This document shows positions 44,040 to 53,590 of a stretch of DNA of 64,000 nucleotides, one piece after another (positions within the stretch are counted from its first letter, which is position 1; each line of letters opens with the position of its first letter). A model generated the notes under the pieces. That model searched no databases, was not told the origin of the DNA, and saw nothing but the letters and a program-made list of their open reading frames with translations. Source of the stretch: Candidatus Rhodobacter oscarellae (GTDB taxonomy: Bacteria; Pseudomonadota; Alphaproteobacteria; Rhodobacterales; Rhodobacteraceae); contig NZ_LFTY01000002.1 in assembly GCF_001078595.1 (NCBI RefSeq), forward strand, positions 2,103,773 through 2,167,772. The letters run 5' to 3'. Position numbers and translations under genes: made by a program.

Positions 44040-44882
44040 ATGCATATCGCGCCCTATGACAATCAGAACAAGCCCATCGTGGACACCGGCGACGCCACGG
44101 TGCCGCTGAACTACTTCAATATCGTCAAGCTGACGCGGGGCCAGGCCTTCGAGTACCAGGTGCCGGGCTACGAGACCTGCATCGTGCCCGCCACGGGCAG
44201 CGTGGATGTGTCGGTCGAGGGCATGGGCTTTGCCGATCTGGGCGGGCGCGGCGCGGATGTCTGGGACGGCGAGCCCGAGGGCGTCTATGTGCCCAGCGGC
44301 GCCAAGGCGCAGATGGTCTGTGTGTCTGAGGCGGCAGAGGTCTTTGTGGCCGGCGCGAAATACGACACGGTGCTGGAGCCGTTTGACGTGCGCGCCGACG
44401 CGCTCGACCTGGTGCAATACGGCTCTGATGACACCAAGACGCACCGCAAGATCAAGCACATCTTGGGCCAGAAGCAGCACGACAAGGTCGGGCGCCTGCT
44501 GGTCAGCGAATTGTTCACCGTGGGCGCGGGCGGCTGGTCGGGCTTTCCCAGCCACAAGCATGACACCGACCGGCTGCCGACCGAGACCCGCCACGACGAG
44601 ACCTATAACTTCCGCTTCCGGCCCAATCACGGCTCTGGCGTGCAGATGCTGCAGCGCGAGGACGGCCAGCCGGGGGACGCCTATCACATCGTGGACGGCT
44701 CGACGATCTGCCTGGACAACGGCTACCACCCCTGCTGCGTGCTGCCGGGCTATGAGATGTACTACTTCACCATCCTGGGCGGGCTGTCGCAGCGCTCGCT
44801 GGTGCAGTTCTTCCAGCCCTCCCACGCCTATCAGATCGAGACGATACCAGGCATCAAGGACATGATCGCGAAGTTCAAATAG
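44040..44882 (+). CDS. iolB: 5-deoxy-glucuronate isomerase IolB
   Basis: IolB converts 5-deoxy-glucuronate to 5-dehydro-2-deoxygluconate, the IolC substrate. This 280-residue cupin has the metal site in SHKHDTDRLPTETRHDE and the C-terminal NGYHPCCVLPGYEMYYF motif. It directly follows iolC and precedes the aldolase gene without a gap. Confidence 0.95.
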   Translation: MHIAPYDNQNKPIVDTGDATVPLNYFNIVKLTRGQAFEYQVPGYETCIVPATGSVDVSVEGMGFADLGGRGADVWDGEPEGVYVPSGAKAQMVCVSEAAEVFVAGAKYDTVLEPFDVRADALDLVQYGSDDTKTHRKIKHILGQKQHDKVGRLLVSELFTVGAGGWSGFPSHKHDTDRLPTETRHDETYNFRFRPNHGSGVQMLQREDGQPGDAYHIVDGSTICLDNGYHPCCVLPGYEMYYFTILGGLSQRSLVQFFQPSHAYQIETIPGIKDMIAKFK

Positions 44883-45713
44883 ATGACACTGGCGACGCTC
44901 TCTGAGGTCCTGCAGCCCGCCCTGCGCGACGGCCACGCCGTGGCCGGGCTGGTGGTGCTGGGCTGGGAGGACGCGCGCGCCTATGTGGCCGCCGCCGAGG
45001 CCGTGGGCTGCCCGGTGATCCTGCAGGCCGGGCCCGGATGCCGCGCCCACACACCCCTGCCCGTTTTGGCGGCGATGTTCCGGCATTTGGCTCAGGGCGC
45101 GACCGTGCCGGTCGTGGCGCATCTCGATCACGGCTACAGCGCCGAGGAATGCCGCGAGGCCGTGGAGTGTGGCTTCACCTCGGTGATGTTTGACGGCTCC
45201 AAGCTGCCTCTGGCCGAGAACATCGCGCAGACCGCCGAGATCGCGCGCATGGCCCACGCCGCCGGCGTCTCCGTCGAGGGAGAGATCGGGTTCGTGGGCT
45301 ACGCCGCGGGCGCCGAGAGCCTGGGCACCGACCCCGCCGAGGCCAAGGCCTTTGCCGAGGGCACCGGCGTGGACGCAATGGCCGTCTCTGTCGGGAATGT
45401 GCATCTGCAACAGGACCAATCCGCTTCGATCGATATGGACCGGCTCCGCGCCATCGAGGCCGTCAGCGCCGCGCCGCTGGTGCTGCATGGCAGCTCGGGC
45501 GTCCCCGCCGAGACCCGCCGGATGCTGGCGCGCGAGACGCGGATCTGCAAGTTCAACATCGGCACAGAGCTGCGGCAGGTCTTCGGGCGATCCTTGCGCG
45601 CGGTGCTCGCCGCCGATCCGACGGAGTTCGACCGCAACAAGATCCTGTCGCAGATCGAGGCGCCCTTGCAGGCGGCCACCGAGGTTGTGTTGCGGCAGAT
45701 ATCCCGGGCGTGA
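44883..45713 (+). CDS. Class II ketose-bisphosphate aldolase, IolJ-like
   Basis: This 276-residue zinc aldolase has the metal-binding HLDHG, VEGEIGFVG, a phosphate-binding LVLHGSSGV and FNIGTELRQ. In the inositol pathway IolJ splits 2-deoxy-5-keto-gluconate 6-phosphate, the IolC product, to DHAP and malonate semialdehyde, so the location right after iolB (ATG next to the iolB stop) makes that its likely role. General fructose- or tagatose-bisphosphate aldolase activity cannot be excluded. The symbol is left empty because sequence alone cannot separate these. Confidence 0.88.
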   Translation: MTLATLSEVLQPALRDGHAVAGLVVLGWEDARAYVAAAEAVGCPVILQAGPGCRAHTPLPVLAAMFRHLAQGATVPVVAHLDHGYSAEECREAVECGFTSVMFDGSKLPLAENIAQTAEIARMAHAAGVSVEGEIGFVGYAAGAESLGTDPAEAKAFAEGTGVDAMAVSVGNVHLQQDQSASIDMDRLRAIEAVSAAPLVLHGSSGVPAETRRMLARETRICKFNIGTELRQVFGRSLRAVLAADPTEFDRNKILSQIEAPLQAATEVVLRQISRA

Positions 45714-45760
45714 CGCTCGGCGTTGCGTGGGTTTCAGCCTGGCGCGGGCATTGGCAGGTG

Positions 45761-45804
45761 GCAATTTTCTTTCAAGAAAATTGCGAAACTCTTGCAAGAG
45801 TTTC
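45761..45804. repeat. Double palindrome, unit 1
   Basis: GCAATTTTCTT pairs with AAGAAAATTGC (45761-45784), directly followed by GAAACTCTTGCAAGAGTTTC (45785-45804), a perfect 20-base palindrome. Unit 2 at 45860-45902 has the same layout with changed but still perfectly pairing arms. Confidence 0.8.
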
Positions 45805-45859
45805 TTCAGCGCGCCCCGAAATGATCGCTCTATCGCAACCTCTTAGCGGCGCGCGGGGC

Positions 45860-45902
45860 CACTTTCCTTCGAAGGAAAGTGCAAATCTCTTGCAAGAGAT
45901 TT
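45860..45902. repeat. Double palindrome, unit 2
   Basis: CACTTTCCTTCGAAGGAAAGTG (45860-45881 as a 22-base palindrome) is followed after one base by AAATCTCTTGCAAGAGATTT (45883-45902). Both units share CTCTTGCAAGAG at the centre of the second palindrome. Confidence 0.8.
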
Positions 45903-46023
45903 GGCCCGTCCGAATGCCCGCTCCAGGCCACCTTTAACCGGAGACCAACCGCTCCCCACACGCCCAAAAGAACAAGCCCGCCAAACCAACCTGGTTCAGC
46001 GGGCTAACAATGCAACGTAAGGC

Positions 46024-46812
46024 TCACCCAGCCGCGGCCACGGCGCGGCCCGTCAGCACCTTGACCAAATTGGCGCGGTATTCCGGCGTGCCGTGCAGGT
46101 CGCTGATCAGGTCGTCGGCGCTCGGCGCCTCGGGCACCGCATCCGCCGAGAAATTGGCCGACAAAGCCGCCTCCGCCGCCGACCAGCGGTGCACGCCCTC
46201 GTTCGACGCGCCCGTCACGGCCACGCGCACCCCGCCTGCGAAACTCGCCACGAAGACGCCCGTCAGCGCGAAGCGCGAGGCGGGCTGCAGCATCTTCTGG
46301 TAGTTCGCGGCCTCCGGGATCGGGAATTTCACGCTGGTGATGATCTCGCCCTCATCCAGCGCGGTCTCAAACAGGCCCTGAAAGAAGTCATCCGCGGCGA
46401 TCTCGCGCGCGTTGGTGACGATGGTGGCGCCGGAGCCCAGCGTGCCCGCCGGGTAGCAGGCGGCGGGGTCGTTATTGGCAAGCGAGCCGCCGATGGTGCC
46501 GCGGTTGCGCACCGCCGGGTCGCCGATCTGGCCCGCCAGCGCGGCCAGCGCCGGGTAGGAGGCCGAGGCATCCGCCGCCACCTGGGCGTGGGTCGTGGCC
46601 CCGCCGATGACCATCACGCCGTCATCATCCACGCAAACGCCGACCATCTCGGCGATCCCGCCCATCGAGACCAGCGTGGCGGGCGCCGCCAGCCGCTGCT
46701 TCATGGTGGGGATCAGGGTCTGACCGCCGCCCAGGGGCTGCGCGTCCTCGCCGCTCAGCGCCGATACGGCGTCGGCGACGGAGTTGGGGGTGACCAATTC
46801 AAAGTTGTGCAT
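46024..46812 (-). CDS. Molybdenum hydroxylase FAD-binding (medium) subunit, CoxM-type
   Basis: The 262-residue subunit has the FAD motifs GGGQTLIPTMK and GTIGGSLANNDPAACYPA and carries electrons from the iron-sulfur subunit to FAD. It is encoded after the large subunit in the same operon (order small, large, medium). The true electron acceptor and substrate are unknown. Confidence 0.92.
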   Translation of the reverse strand: MHNFELVTPNSVADAVSALSGEDAQPLGGGQTLIPTMKQRLAAPATLVSMGGIAEMVGVCVDDDGVMVIGGATTHAQVAADASASYPALAALAGQIGDPAVRNRGTIGGSLANNDPAACYPAGTLGSGATIVTNAREIAADDFFQGLFETALDEGEIITSVKFPIPEAANYQKMLQPASRFALTGVFVASFAGGVRVAVTGASNEGVHRWSAAEAALSANFSADAVPEAPSADDLISDLHGTPEYRANLVKVLTGRAVAAAG

Positions 46813-46904
46813 TTACATTCTCCTTTGGAGCAGCTCCCCGCCCTGCGGGCATTCCTCGCCATTTCGCGAGGATGCCCAAAAGGGCGGAGGAGCGATGCCA
46901 CCAA

Positions 46905-49274
46905 TTAGCTATTCATCGCCGACCAGACGCGCGAGGGCGACAGCGGCATGTCGATATGGGTGACGTCCTTGCCGCCGCGCTGCAGCGCGTCGACCACGGC
47001 GTTGACCACCGCGGGCGGCGAGCCAATGGCACCGGCCTCGCCGCAGCCCTTCACCCCCAGCGGGTTATGGGTGCACGGCGTCTGGCAGGAGTGATCCACC
47101 GTGAAGTTTGGCAGATCATCCGCCCGCGGCATGGCGTAATCCATGAAGGACCCGCTCACCAATTGGCCGTTCTCGTCATAGACGCAGTTCTCAAGCAGCG
47201 CCTGCCCGATCCCCTGCCCCAGCCCGCCATGGACCTGGCCCTCGACGATCATCGGGTTGATGACGTTGCCGAAATCATCCGCCGCGGTGAAGCGCTCGAT
47301 GCTGACCTGGCCGGTGCCGGGATCGACCTCGACCTCGCAGATGTACGCCCCGGCGGGGTAGGTGAAGTTCGCCGGGTCGTAGAACGCGGTCTCCTCCAGC
47401 CCCGGCTCGATATCCTCCAGCGGGTAGTTATGCGGCACATAGGCCGCCAGGCAGACATCGCCCCAGGCCACCGACTTGTCGGTGCCCGCGACGGTGAACT
47501 CGCCATTGGCCAGCTCCACATCCGCGTCCGAGGCCTCCATCAGATGCGCCGCGATCTTCTTGGCCTTGTTGATGATCTTCTCGGCGGCGCGCACCATGGC
47601 CGAGCCGCCCACCGCGATGGAGCGCGAGCCGTAGGTGCCCATGCCCATCGGCGTGTTGGCGGTGTCGCCATGCACGATCTCGACCATGCTCTCGTCGATG
47701 CCGATCATCTCGGCGATCACCTGGGGAAAGGCGGTCTCGTGCCCCTGGCCGTGGCTATGCGAGCCGGTCATCACGACCAAACCGCCGGTGGCGTTCACCC
47801 GCACTGTGGCGCTCTCGTAAAGACCCGCCCGCGCGCCCAGCTGCCCCACCAGGGCCGAGGGCGCGATGCCGCAGGCCTCGATATAGCTGTTCACGCCGCG
47901 CCCGCGCCACTTGCCATTGGCGGCACTCTCGGCGGCCCGCGCCTCGAACCCGTCCCAATCGGCCAGGGCCAGGGCCTTGTCCATCGTGGCGTCGTAATTG
48001 CCGGTGTCATACTCCACAGCCACGGGGGTGGCGTAGGGGAACTGGTCGGGCTGGATGAAGTTGCGACGGCGCAGCTCCACCGGGTCGATCCCCATCTCGC
48101 GCGCGGCCTTGTCGATGACGCGCTCCAGCTGGAAGGTCGCCTCGGGCCGCCCGGCGCCGCGATAGGCGTCCACCGGCACGGTGTTGGTGAAGACCGCCTT
48201 GACGTTCACATAGATCAGCGGCGTGGTGTAGTTCCCCGCCATCAGCGTGCCATGCAGCCAGGTGGGCACCGAGGTCGAGAAGGTCGACAGATACGCGCCC
48301 ATATTGGCCAGCGTGTCGGTGCGCAGCGCCAGGAACTTGCCCTCGGCGTCCAGCGCCAGCTCGATCTTGGTGACGTGATCGCGGCCATGGGCGTCGGTGA
48401 TGAAGGCCTCCGAGCGGGTCGAGGTCCACTTGACCGGGCGCTTGATGGCCTTTGCGGCGAAGGTGCAGAACGCCTCTTCGGCGTAGTGGAAGATCTTCGA
48501 CCCAAAGCCCCCGCCCACATCCGGCGCCACAACGCGCAGCTTATGCTCGGGGATGCCCAGCACGAAGGCGCCCATCAGCAGCCGGATCACATGCGGGTTC
48601 TGGCTGGTGGTATAAAGCGTGCTCTCGCCGTTATGGGCGGCGTAGTCGCCCACCGCCACGCGCGGCTCCATCGGGTTGGCCACCAGGCGGTTATTGACCA
48701 GCTCCAGAGTGGTCACGTGATGCGCGCCGTCAATGGCGGCGGCCACGGCGTCCTTGTTCTCTTCGACAAAGCCCCAATCGTAGCAGAGGTTCGAGGTCAG
48801 ATCGTCATGCACCTTTGGCGAGCCCTCTGCGAGGGCCGCCGACATGTCGACCACGGCGGGAAGCTCTGTGATATCGGCGTTGATCGCATCGGCGGCGTCG
48901 CGCGCCTGCGCGGCGGTCTCGGCCACCACGGCGGCGATGGGGTCGCCCACATGGCGGACCTTGCCCTGGGCCAGCACCGGGTGCGCGGGCTCCTGCATGG
49001 GCTGGCCATGCCGGTCGGTGACCTGCCAGCCGCAGGGCAGACCGCCCACGCCCTCGAAATCCGCGCCGGTAAAGATGCGCACCACGCCGGGCATCCCGGC
49101 GGCGGCGCTGCTGTCCACGCCGTTCAGCGTGCCATGCGCCACATCCGAGCGCAAAAAGGCCACATAGGCCTGGCCGTTCAGGTTGATGTCGTCGGTGTAA
49201 TTGCCGGTTCCCGTCAGGAACCTGATATCCTCGCGCCGCTTGCTGCTGGCGCCAATGCCGCTGTCTTTGGGCAT
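46905..49274 (-). CDS. Molybdenum hydroxylase large subunit, form II CoxL-type
   Basis: The 789-residue subunit binds the molybdopterin cytosine dinucleotide cofactor. It shows GGGFGSK, the form II motif [10 protein letters not shown] (CO dehydrogenases of form I have AYRCSFR), [12 protein letters not shown], and [15 protein letters not shown] with the catalytic Glu near the C-terminus. Form II enzymes generally do not oxidise CO at a useful rate and are thought to hydroxylate other small organics, so I do not call it carbon monoxide dehydrogenase. Confidence 0.93.
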   Translation of the reverse strand: MPKDSGIGASSKRREDIRFLTGTGNYTDDINLNGQAYVAFLRSDVAHGTLNGVDSSAAAGMPGVVRIFTGADFEGVGGLPCGWQVTDRHGQPMQEPAHPVLAQGKVRHVGDPIAAVVAETAAQARDAADAINADITELPAVVDMSAALAEGSPKVHDDLTSNLCYDWGFVEENKDAVAAAIDGAHHVTTLELVNNRLVANPMEPRVAVGDYAAHNGESTLYTTSQNPHVIRLLMGAFVLGIPEHKLRVVAPDVGGGFGSKIFHYAEEAFCTFAAKAIKRPVKWTSTRSEAFITDAHGRDHVTKIELALDAEGKFLALRTDTLANMGAYLSTFSTSVPTWLHGTLMAGNYTTPLIYVNVKAVFTNTVPVDAYRGAGRPEATFQLERVIDKAAREMGIDPVELRRRNFIQPDQFPYATPVAVEYDTGNYDATMDKALALADWDGFEARAAESAANGKWRGRGVNSYIEACGIAPSALVGQLGARAGLYESATVRVNATGGLVVMTGSHSHGQGHETAFPQVIAEMIGIDESMVEIVHGDTANTPMGMGTYGSRSIAVGGSAMVRAAEKIINKAKKIAAHLMEASDADVELANGEFTVAGTDKSVAWGDVCLAAYVPHNYPLEDIEPGLEETAFYDPANFTYPAGAYICEVEVDPGTGQVSIERFTAADDFGNVINPMIVEGQVHGGLGQGIGQALLENCVYDENGQLVSGSFMDYAMPRADDLPNFTVDHSCQTPCTHNPLGVKGCGEAGAIGSPPAVVNAVVDALQRGGKDVTHIDMPLSPSRVWSAMNS

Positions 49275-49371
49275 GTCATTCCTCCCTAAAATCTTTTGCC
49301 GCTCCTCCAGCCCTTACGGGCGGTCCTCGCTCTGGTCGCAGCCAAGCGTAGACGGGCGAGCGCTTGCTTAA

Positions 49372-49857
49372 CTATTCGGCGGCGACGGCAGGCACCTCTT
49401 GGCCAGAGGCGGCCATGATCGCGCGCACAATGTTGTGGTAGCCGGTGCAGCGGCAGATATTGCCCTCCAGGTAATGGCGCACCTCGGCCTCGCTGGGCGA
49501 GGGGTTCTCGGCCAGCAGGGCCGCCGCCGACATCACCATGCCCGGCGTGCAGAAGCCGCATTGCAGCCCGTGGTAATCCTGGAATGCCTGCTGGATGGTC
49601 CCCAAAGAGCCGTCTGCATTCGCCATGCCCTCGATCGTGGTGACCTCGGCGCCCGCGGCCTCGGCGGCGAACATGGTGCAGCTCTTGACCGCCTGGCCGT
49701 TCACATGCACCACGCAGGCGCCGCATTGGCTGGTGTCGCAGCCCACATGGGTGCCGGTCAGCCCCTGCCCGTCCCGCAGGAAGGACGACAGCAGCGTGCG
49801 CCCCTCCACGTCTCCGGAAACGGGTTTGCCGTTCACCGTCATTGAAACACTTGTCAT
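49372..49857 (-). CDS. Molybdenum hydroxylase [2Fe-2S] (small) subunit, CoxS-type
   Basis: The 161-residue subunit has a plant-type [2Fe-2S] site ([15 protein letters not shown], then SCT) in the first half and the second [2Fe-2S] site [12 protein letters not shown] with CRCTGYHNI in the helical second half. It is the first gene of the operon. The 240-base gap upstream should hold the promoter. Confidence 0.95.
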   Translation of the reverse strand: MTSVSMTVNGKPVSGDVEGRTLLSSFLRDGQGLTGTHVGCDTSQCGACVVHVNGQAVKSCTMFAAEAAGAEVTTIEGMANADGSLGTIQQAFQDYHGLQCGFCTPGMVMSAAALLAENPSPSEAEVRHYLEGNICRCTGYHNIVRAIMAASGQEVPAVAAE

Positions 49858-50097
49858 TAAATCCTCCCTGGCGTCTTCTTGCTTGGTTCAGTGCGCCGGG
49901 CGGTTCGTCCCGCCTTCTGTTGCGCCTGAGTCTCTACACGGCATCCTTGCCCGGTTCGCCTAATCCTTCAACTGTTTCTTGAAACTTGGCCCCGGGCACA
50001 CGGAATGCGCGCCAAGCCCGCCAGAGATGAGACCAGACCGGCGCGGGCATAGGGATGCCGTTGACCTCAGGGCCCGTTTGCGCCAATCAGCGCCGCC

Positions 50098-50832
50098 ATG
50101 AAACCCTTCCTGATCCTGCAACTGCGCCCAGAAACCGAGGCCGCCGATGGCGAGTTCGCCGCCTTCCTGGCCAAGTCAGGCCTGCCAGGGGACCGTGTGC
50201 ACAGGATCCGCCTGGACCGCGAGCCCGTCCCCGACGGCCTGGACCTCGCAGCGTTCGCGGGCACGATCCTGGGCGGCGGCCCGGGCTGCGTCAGCGACGA
50301 CCCGGCCCGCAAGGACCCGCTTGAGGCCAGGATGGAGGCCGCCTGTCTGGCGCTCATGGCCCAGATTACAGCCCGCGACCTGCCGTTCATGGGCTGCTGC
50401 GCCGGGATCGGCGTGCTGGGGCACCACCTGGGCGCGGATGTCAGCAAGGCGCGCTACGGCGAACCGATCGGCCCCTCGACCTGTGTCGCGACCGACGCAG
50501 GTGTGGATGACCCGTTGCTCTCGGACCTGCCGCGGCGGTTCGACGCCTTTGTGGGCCACAAGGAGGCCCTGCAGGAGCTGCCCAAGGGCTGCGCGCACCT
50601 CCTGAGTTCCAAGGCCTGCCCGTTCCAGATGATCCGGTACGGGCAGAACGTCTATGCCACGCAGTTCCACCCCGAGGCGGACGCGCAAGAATTCGCAACC
50701 CGGATCCGCATCTACAAGGACCGGGGCTATTTCGCCCCGGAGGAGGCGGACGGGCTCATCGAGATCTGCCGCGCGGCGGATGTGACCGTGCCCGAGCGGA
50801 TCCTAAGCCGCTTTGTGCAGCGCTACGGGTGA
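50098..50832 (+). CDS. Class I glutamine amidotransferase-like protein
   Basis: The 244-residue protein has the triad of class I glutamine amidotransferases: nucleophile Cys in FMGCCAGIGVLG, and the His in ATQFHPEAD with the Glu two residues on. It resembles stand-alone GMP synthase-like amidotransferases of unknown partner, which often act in gamma-glutamyl hydrolysis of polyamines or methylamines. Closeness to the methylated-amine cluster is suggestive only. It is a single gene, and the repeat and a hairpin follow. Confidence 0.88.
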   Translation: MKPFLILQLRPETEAADGEFAAFLAKSGLPGDRVHRIRLDREPVPDGLDLAAFAGTILGGGPGCVSDDPARKDPLEARMEAACLALMAQITARDLPFMGCCAGIGVLGHHLGADVSKARYGEPIGPSTCVATDAGVDDPLLSDLPRRFDAFVGHKEALQELPKGCAHLLSSKACPFQMIRYGQNVYATQFHPEADAQEFATRIRIYKDRGYFAPEEADGLIEICRAADVTVPERILSRFVQRYG

Positions 50833-50873
50833 CCGGGCTGTTGTTAAATTGAGTGGCTGCGCCACGCTCTTTT

Positions 50874-50904
50874 AGCCCGTACTCGCCTCCGGCTCCGTGC
50901 GGGC
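50874..50904. repeat. 31-base intergenic repeat, copy 2 (inverted)
   Basis: This is the exact reverse complement of 5768-5798. It lies 41 bases downstream of the amidotransferase stop. Confidence 0.7.
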
Positions 50905-50924
50905 GATTGCCACCACAAGCGTTC

Positions 50925-50956
50925 TGCTTTCAACTTGAGACATCAAGTTGAAAGCA
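50925..50956. terminator. Strong hairpin between converging genes
   Basis: TGCTTTCAACTTGA pairs perfectly with TCAAGTTGAAAGCA (14 pairs) around the loop GACA. There is no T-run on either side. It may stop transcripts from both directions or protect 3' ends. Confidence 0.55.
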
Positions 50957-51151
50957 AACGCCCACAACACCAGTTGGTTCTGCCGCGTTTCGCTTCAAAA
51001 CCTGATTCAGTTTTTTGCGATCCGCCGTAGAGGCAAGCGCGCCCTTCAAGATGACCGTCGCCTCGCGTCTTGCCCGAGCGCCCGCAGCGGCTTGCCCGCG
51101 AGGACGTGAGACATCCTGCGTGAGCGCAGCGAACTCAATTTGGGAACAGCT

Positions 51152-53590
51152 CTAGACCTTCACGCGCTCGGATTTGGGGTCATACATGGGGCGCAGGCTG
51201 GCTTCCGCCGCCACGCGCACCCCCGCGATCTCGATCTCATAGCGCGAGGCCAGCACCTCGGCCGCCGTCTCGCCCGCGCAGGGCACATAGCCCATGCCGA
51301 TCGCCGCGCCCAAGCTGTGCCCGTAATTGCCGGACGAGAGGTAACCCACGAACTCGCCATCCCGGATCAGCGCCTCGTTGTGGAACAGCAGCGGCTCGGG
51401 ATCGGTCAGCTTGAACTGCAGCAGGCGGTTCTTCAGCCCTTCCTCCTTCTTGCGCAGCACCGCGTCGCGGCCGATGAAGGCGGGCTTGTCGGTCTTCACC
51501 GCAAAGCCCAGCCCCGCCTCCAGCACGTGATCCTCGCAGGTGATGTCATGGCCGAAATGGCGGAACGCCTTCTCGATGCGGCAGCTGTCCATCATATGCA
51601 TCCCGCAGAGGCTTGCCCCCATGCCGCGGGCCTCTTCCCAGAGCGTCTCGAACACATGGCAGGCCATGTCGGCGCTGACATAGACCTCCCAGCCCAGCTC
51701 GCCCACGTAAGTCACGCGGTGCACCCGCGCCAGGCCCATGCCGATCTCGATCTCCTGGGCGGTGCCAAAGGGGTTCACCGCGTTGGAGAAATCCGCCGGC
51801 GAGAGCTTCTGCAGCAGATCGCGCGCCTTGGGGCCCATCACCGCCAGCACGCCCTCGCCGGGCGTCACATCCGTGATCACCACGCGGAAGTCGCCGACAT
51901 GGCGCTGCATCCAGGTCTGATCCGCCAGCCGCGTCGCCGCCGGGGTCACCACCAGATAGGCGGTCTCCGTCAGGCGGGTCACAGTCACGTCCGCTTCGAT
52001 CCCGGCGCGCTCATTGAGGAACTGCGTATAGACGATCTTGCCCGGCGCCACGTCATACTGCCCGCCGCCGATATGGTTCAGAAACGCGGTGGCATCGGGC
52101 CCCTCGACCCTGATCTTGCCAAAGGAGGACATGTCATAGATGCCGACATTCTCGCGCACGGCCCTATGCTCGCGGGCGGAGTTCTCGAACCAGTTCTGCC
52201 GGCCCCAGGAATACTCATAGGCGCGCTTCTGGCCCGCATCGGCGAACCAGTTGGCGCGCTCCCAGCCGGCCAGCTCGCCCATCACGGCGCCATTGTCCAG
52301 AAGCTGCTGGTGGAACGGCGTGCGGCGCACGCCCCGCGCGGTCGCCTTCTGCCGGTAGGGGAAGTGGTCGGCATATAGCAGCCCCAGCGTCTCGCGCGAG
52401 CGCTCCCACAGGTAGTGCTTATTGCCCTGGAAGGGCTGCATCCGGCTGATATCCACGTCGCCCAGATCGAACGGCTTCTCGCCGCTCTCCATCCAGGCGG
52501 CCAGGGCCATGCCCGCGCCGCCCGCCGATTGGATGCCAACCGAGTTGAACCCGGCGGCGACCCAAACATTGTCCATCTCCGGCGCCAGGCCCAGGTGGTA
52601 GGCGTCGTCCGGGGTGAAGCTCTCCGGCCCGTTAAAGAAGGTGTGGATGCCCGCCTCCGCCAGCATCGGCAGGCGGTTGCAGGCGGCCTCTAGGATGGGC
52701 TCGAAATGGTCGAAATCCTCGGGCAGCTGGTCGAACTCGAAACTGTCGGGGATCGGCCCCCATGGCTTGCTGACCGGCTCGAAGGCGCCCAGCAGCATCT
52801 TGCCCGCGTCCTCTTTGTAATAGGCGCATTCGTCCGGCACCCGCAGCACCGGCATCTGGGTCAGGCCGGCGATGGCCTCGGTGACGATGTAGAAATGCTC
52901 GCAGGCCTGCAGCGGCACGTTGGTGTTGAGCATGCGCCCCACCTGGTGGCCCCACATGCCGGCGCAGTTGACCACGTGCTCGCAGGCGATCTCGCCCGCC
53001 TCGCCCTGCTCGTTCTGCCAGGACAGGCCCGTGATGCGGCGGCCGTCGCGGGTGACCCCGGTGACGTTGGTGCGCTCGGCCACCACGGCGCCGCGCTGGC
53101 GCGCGCCCTTGGCCAGGGCCAGGGCGATGTTGGCCGGGTCGCCCTGCCCGTCCAGCGGCAGGTAGACGCCGGCCTGCACGTCCTCGATGTTCAGGTGCTC
53201 GTATTTGGCCTTGACCTCGGCGGGCGAGATCTCCTCGACCTCCACCCCAAAGGCCCGCGCCATGGAGGCCTGGCGAAAGATCTCCTGCTTGCGGTGCTCG
53301 GTCAGCGCCACGGTGATCGAGCCGCAGCGCTTGAACCCGGTGGCGACGCCGGTTTCCTCCTCCAGGGAGCCGTAGAGCTCCTGGCTGTACTTCGCCAGCT
53401 TGGTCATATTCGCGGTGGCGCGCAGCTGCGCGATCAGCCCGGCGGCGTGCCAGGTGGTGCCAGAGGTCAGCTGCTTGCGCTCCAGCAGGACGACGTCCTG
53501 CCACCCCGCCTTGGTCAGGTGGTAGGCCACCGAGCACCCGACGACCCCGCCGCCGATTATGACCACGCGCGCCTGCGTTGGAATTGCCAT
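51152..53590 (-). CDS. FAD-dependent dimethylglycine/sarcosine dehydrogenase-like protein with GcvT domain (1)
   Basis: The 812-residue protein has an N-terminal FAD-binding oxidoreductase domain (GGGVVGCSVAYHL; TSGTTWHAAG, whose His at residue 48 matches the site of covalent FAD attachment in dimethylglycine dehydrogenase) and a C-terminal GcvT/aminomethyltransferase domain from about residue 430, which takes the released one-carbon unit to tetrahydrofolate. It is the last gene of the cluster; its start overlaps the LysE stop (TGATG). The methylated substrate may be dimethylglycine or sarcosine. A paralogue is encoded 2.1 kb upstream. Confidence 0.9.
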   Translation of the reverse strand: MAIPTQARVVIIGGGVVGCSVAYHLTKAGWQDVVLLERKQLTSGTTWHAAGLIAQLRATANMTKLAKYSQELYGSLEEETGVATGFKRCGSITVALTEHRKQEIFRQASMARAFGVEVEEISPAEVKAKYEHLNIEDVQAGVYLPLDGQGDPANIALALAKGARQRGAVVAERTNVTGVTRDGRRITGLSWQNEQGEAGEIACEHVVNCAGMWGHQVGRMLNTNVPLQACEHFYIVTEAIAGLTQMPVLRVPDECAYYKEDAGKMLLGAFEPVSKPWGPIPDSFEFDQLPEDFDHFEPILEAACNRLPMLAEAGIHTFFNGPESFTPDDAYHLGLAPEMDNVWVAAGFNSVGIQSAGGAGMALAAWMESGEKPFDLGDVDISRMQPFQGNKHYLWERSRETLGLLYADHFPYRQKATARGVRRTPFHQQLLDNGAVMGELAGWERANWFADAGQKRAYEYSWGRQNWFENSAREHRAVRENVGIYDMSSFGKIRVEGPDATAFLNHIGGGQYDVAPGKIVYTQFLNERAGIEADVTVTRLTETAYLVVTPAATRLADQTWMQRHVGDFRVVITDVTPGEGVLAVMGPKARDLLQKLSPADFSNAVNPFGTAQEIEIGMGLARVHRVTYVGELGWEVYVSADMACHVFETLWEEARGMGASLCGMHMMDSCRIEKAFRHFGHDITCEDHVLEAGLGFAVKTDKPAFIGRDAVLRKKEEGLKNRLLQFKLTDPEPLLFHNEALIRDGEFVGYLSSGNYGHSLGAAIGMGYVPCAGETAAEVLASRYEIEIAGVRVAAEASLRPMYDPKSERVKV

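Larger units (their letters stand above)
45714..46023. other. 310-base convergent gap with two double palindromes
   Basis: The gap lies between the converging aldolase gene and the molybdenum hydroxylase operon. Apart from the two palindrome pairs it shows an inverted repeat GCGCGCC/GGCGCGC (45809-45815, 45848-45854) that would bring them together. No gene is seen. Confidence 0.6.
50833..51151. other. Convergent gap with repeat and terminator-like hairpin
   Basis: The 319-base gap between converging genes contains the inverted copy of the 31-base repeat and a strong hairpin (50925-50956). The remainder (about 50960-51151) shows no gene and no recognisable signal. Confidence 0.55.

Noticed and set aside
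46905-49274. Aerobic carbon monoxide dehydrogenase (coxL)
   Set aside because: The active-site loop is AYRGAGR (form II) and not AYRCSFR, so CO oxidation should not be assumed.
46872-49289. 805-residue plus-strand frame
   Set aside because: It is antisense to the molybdenum hydroxylase large subunit, which has the full set of cofactor motifs.
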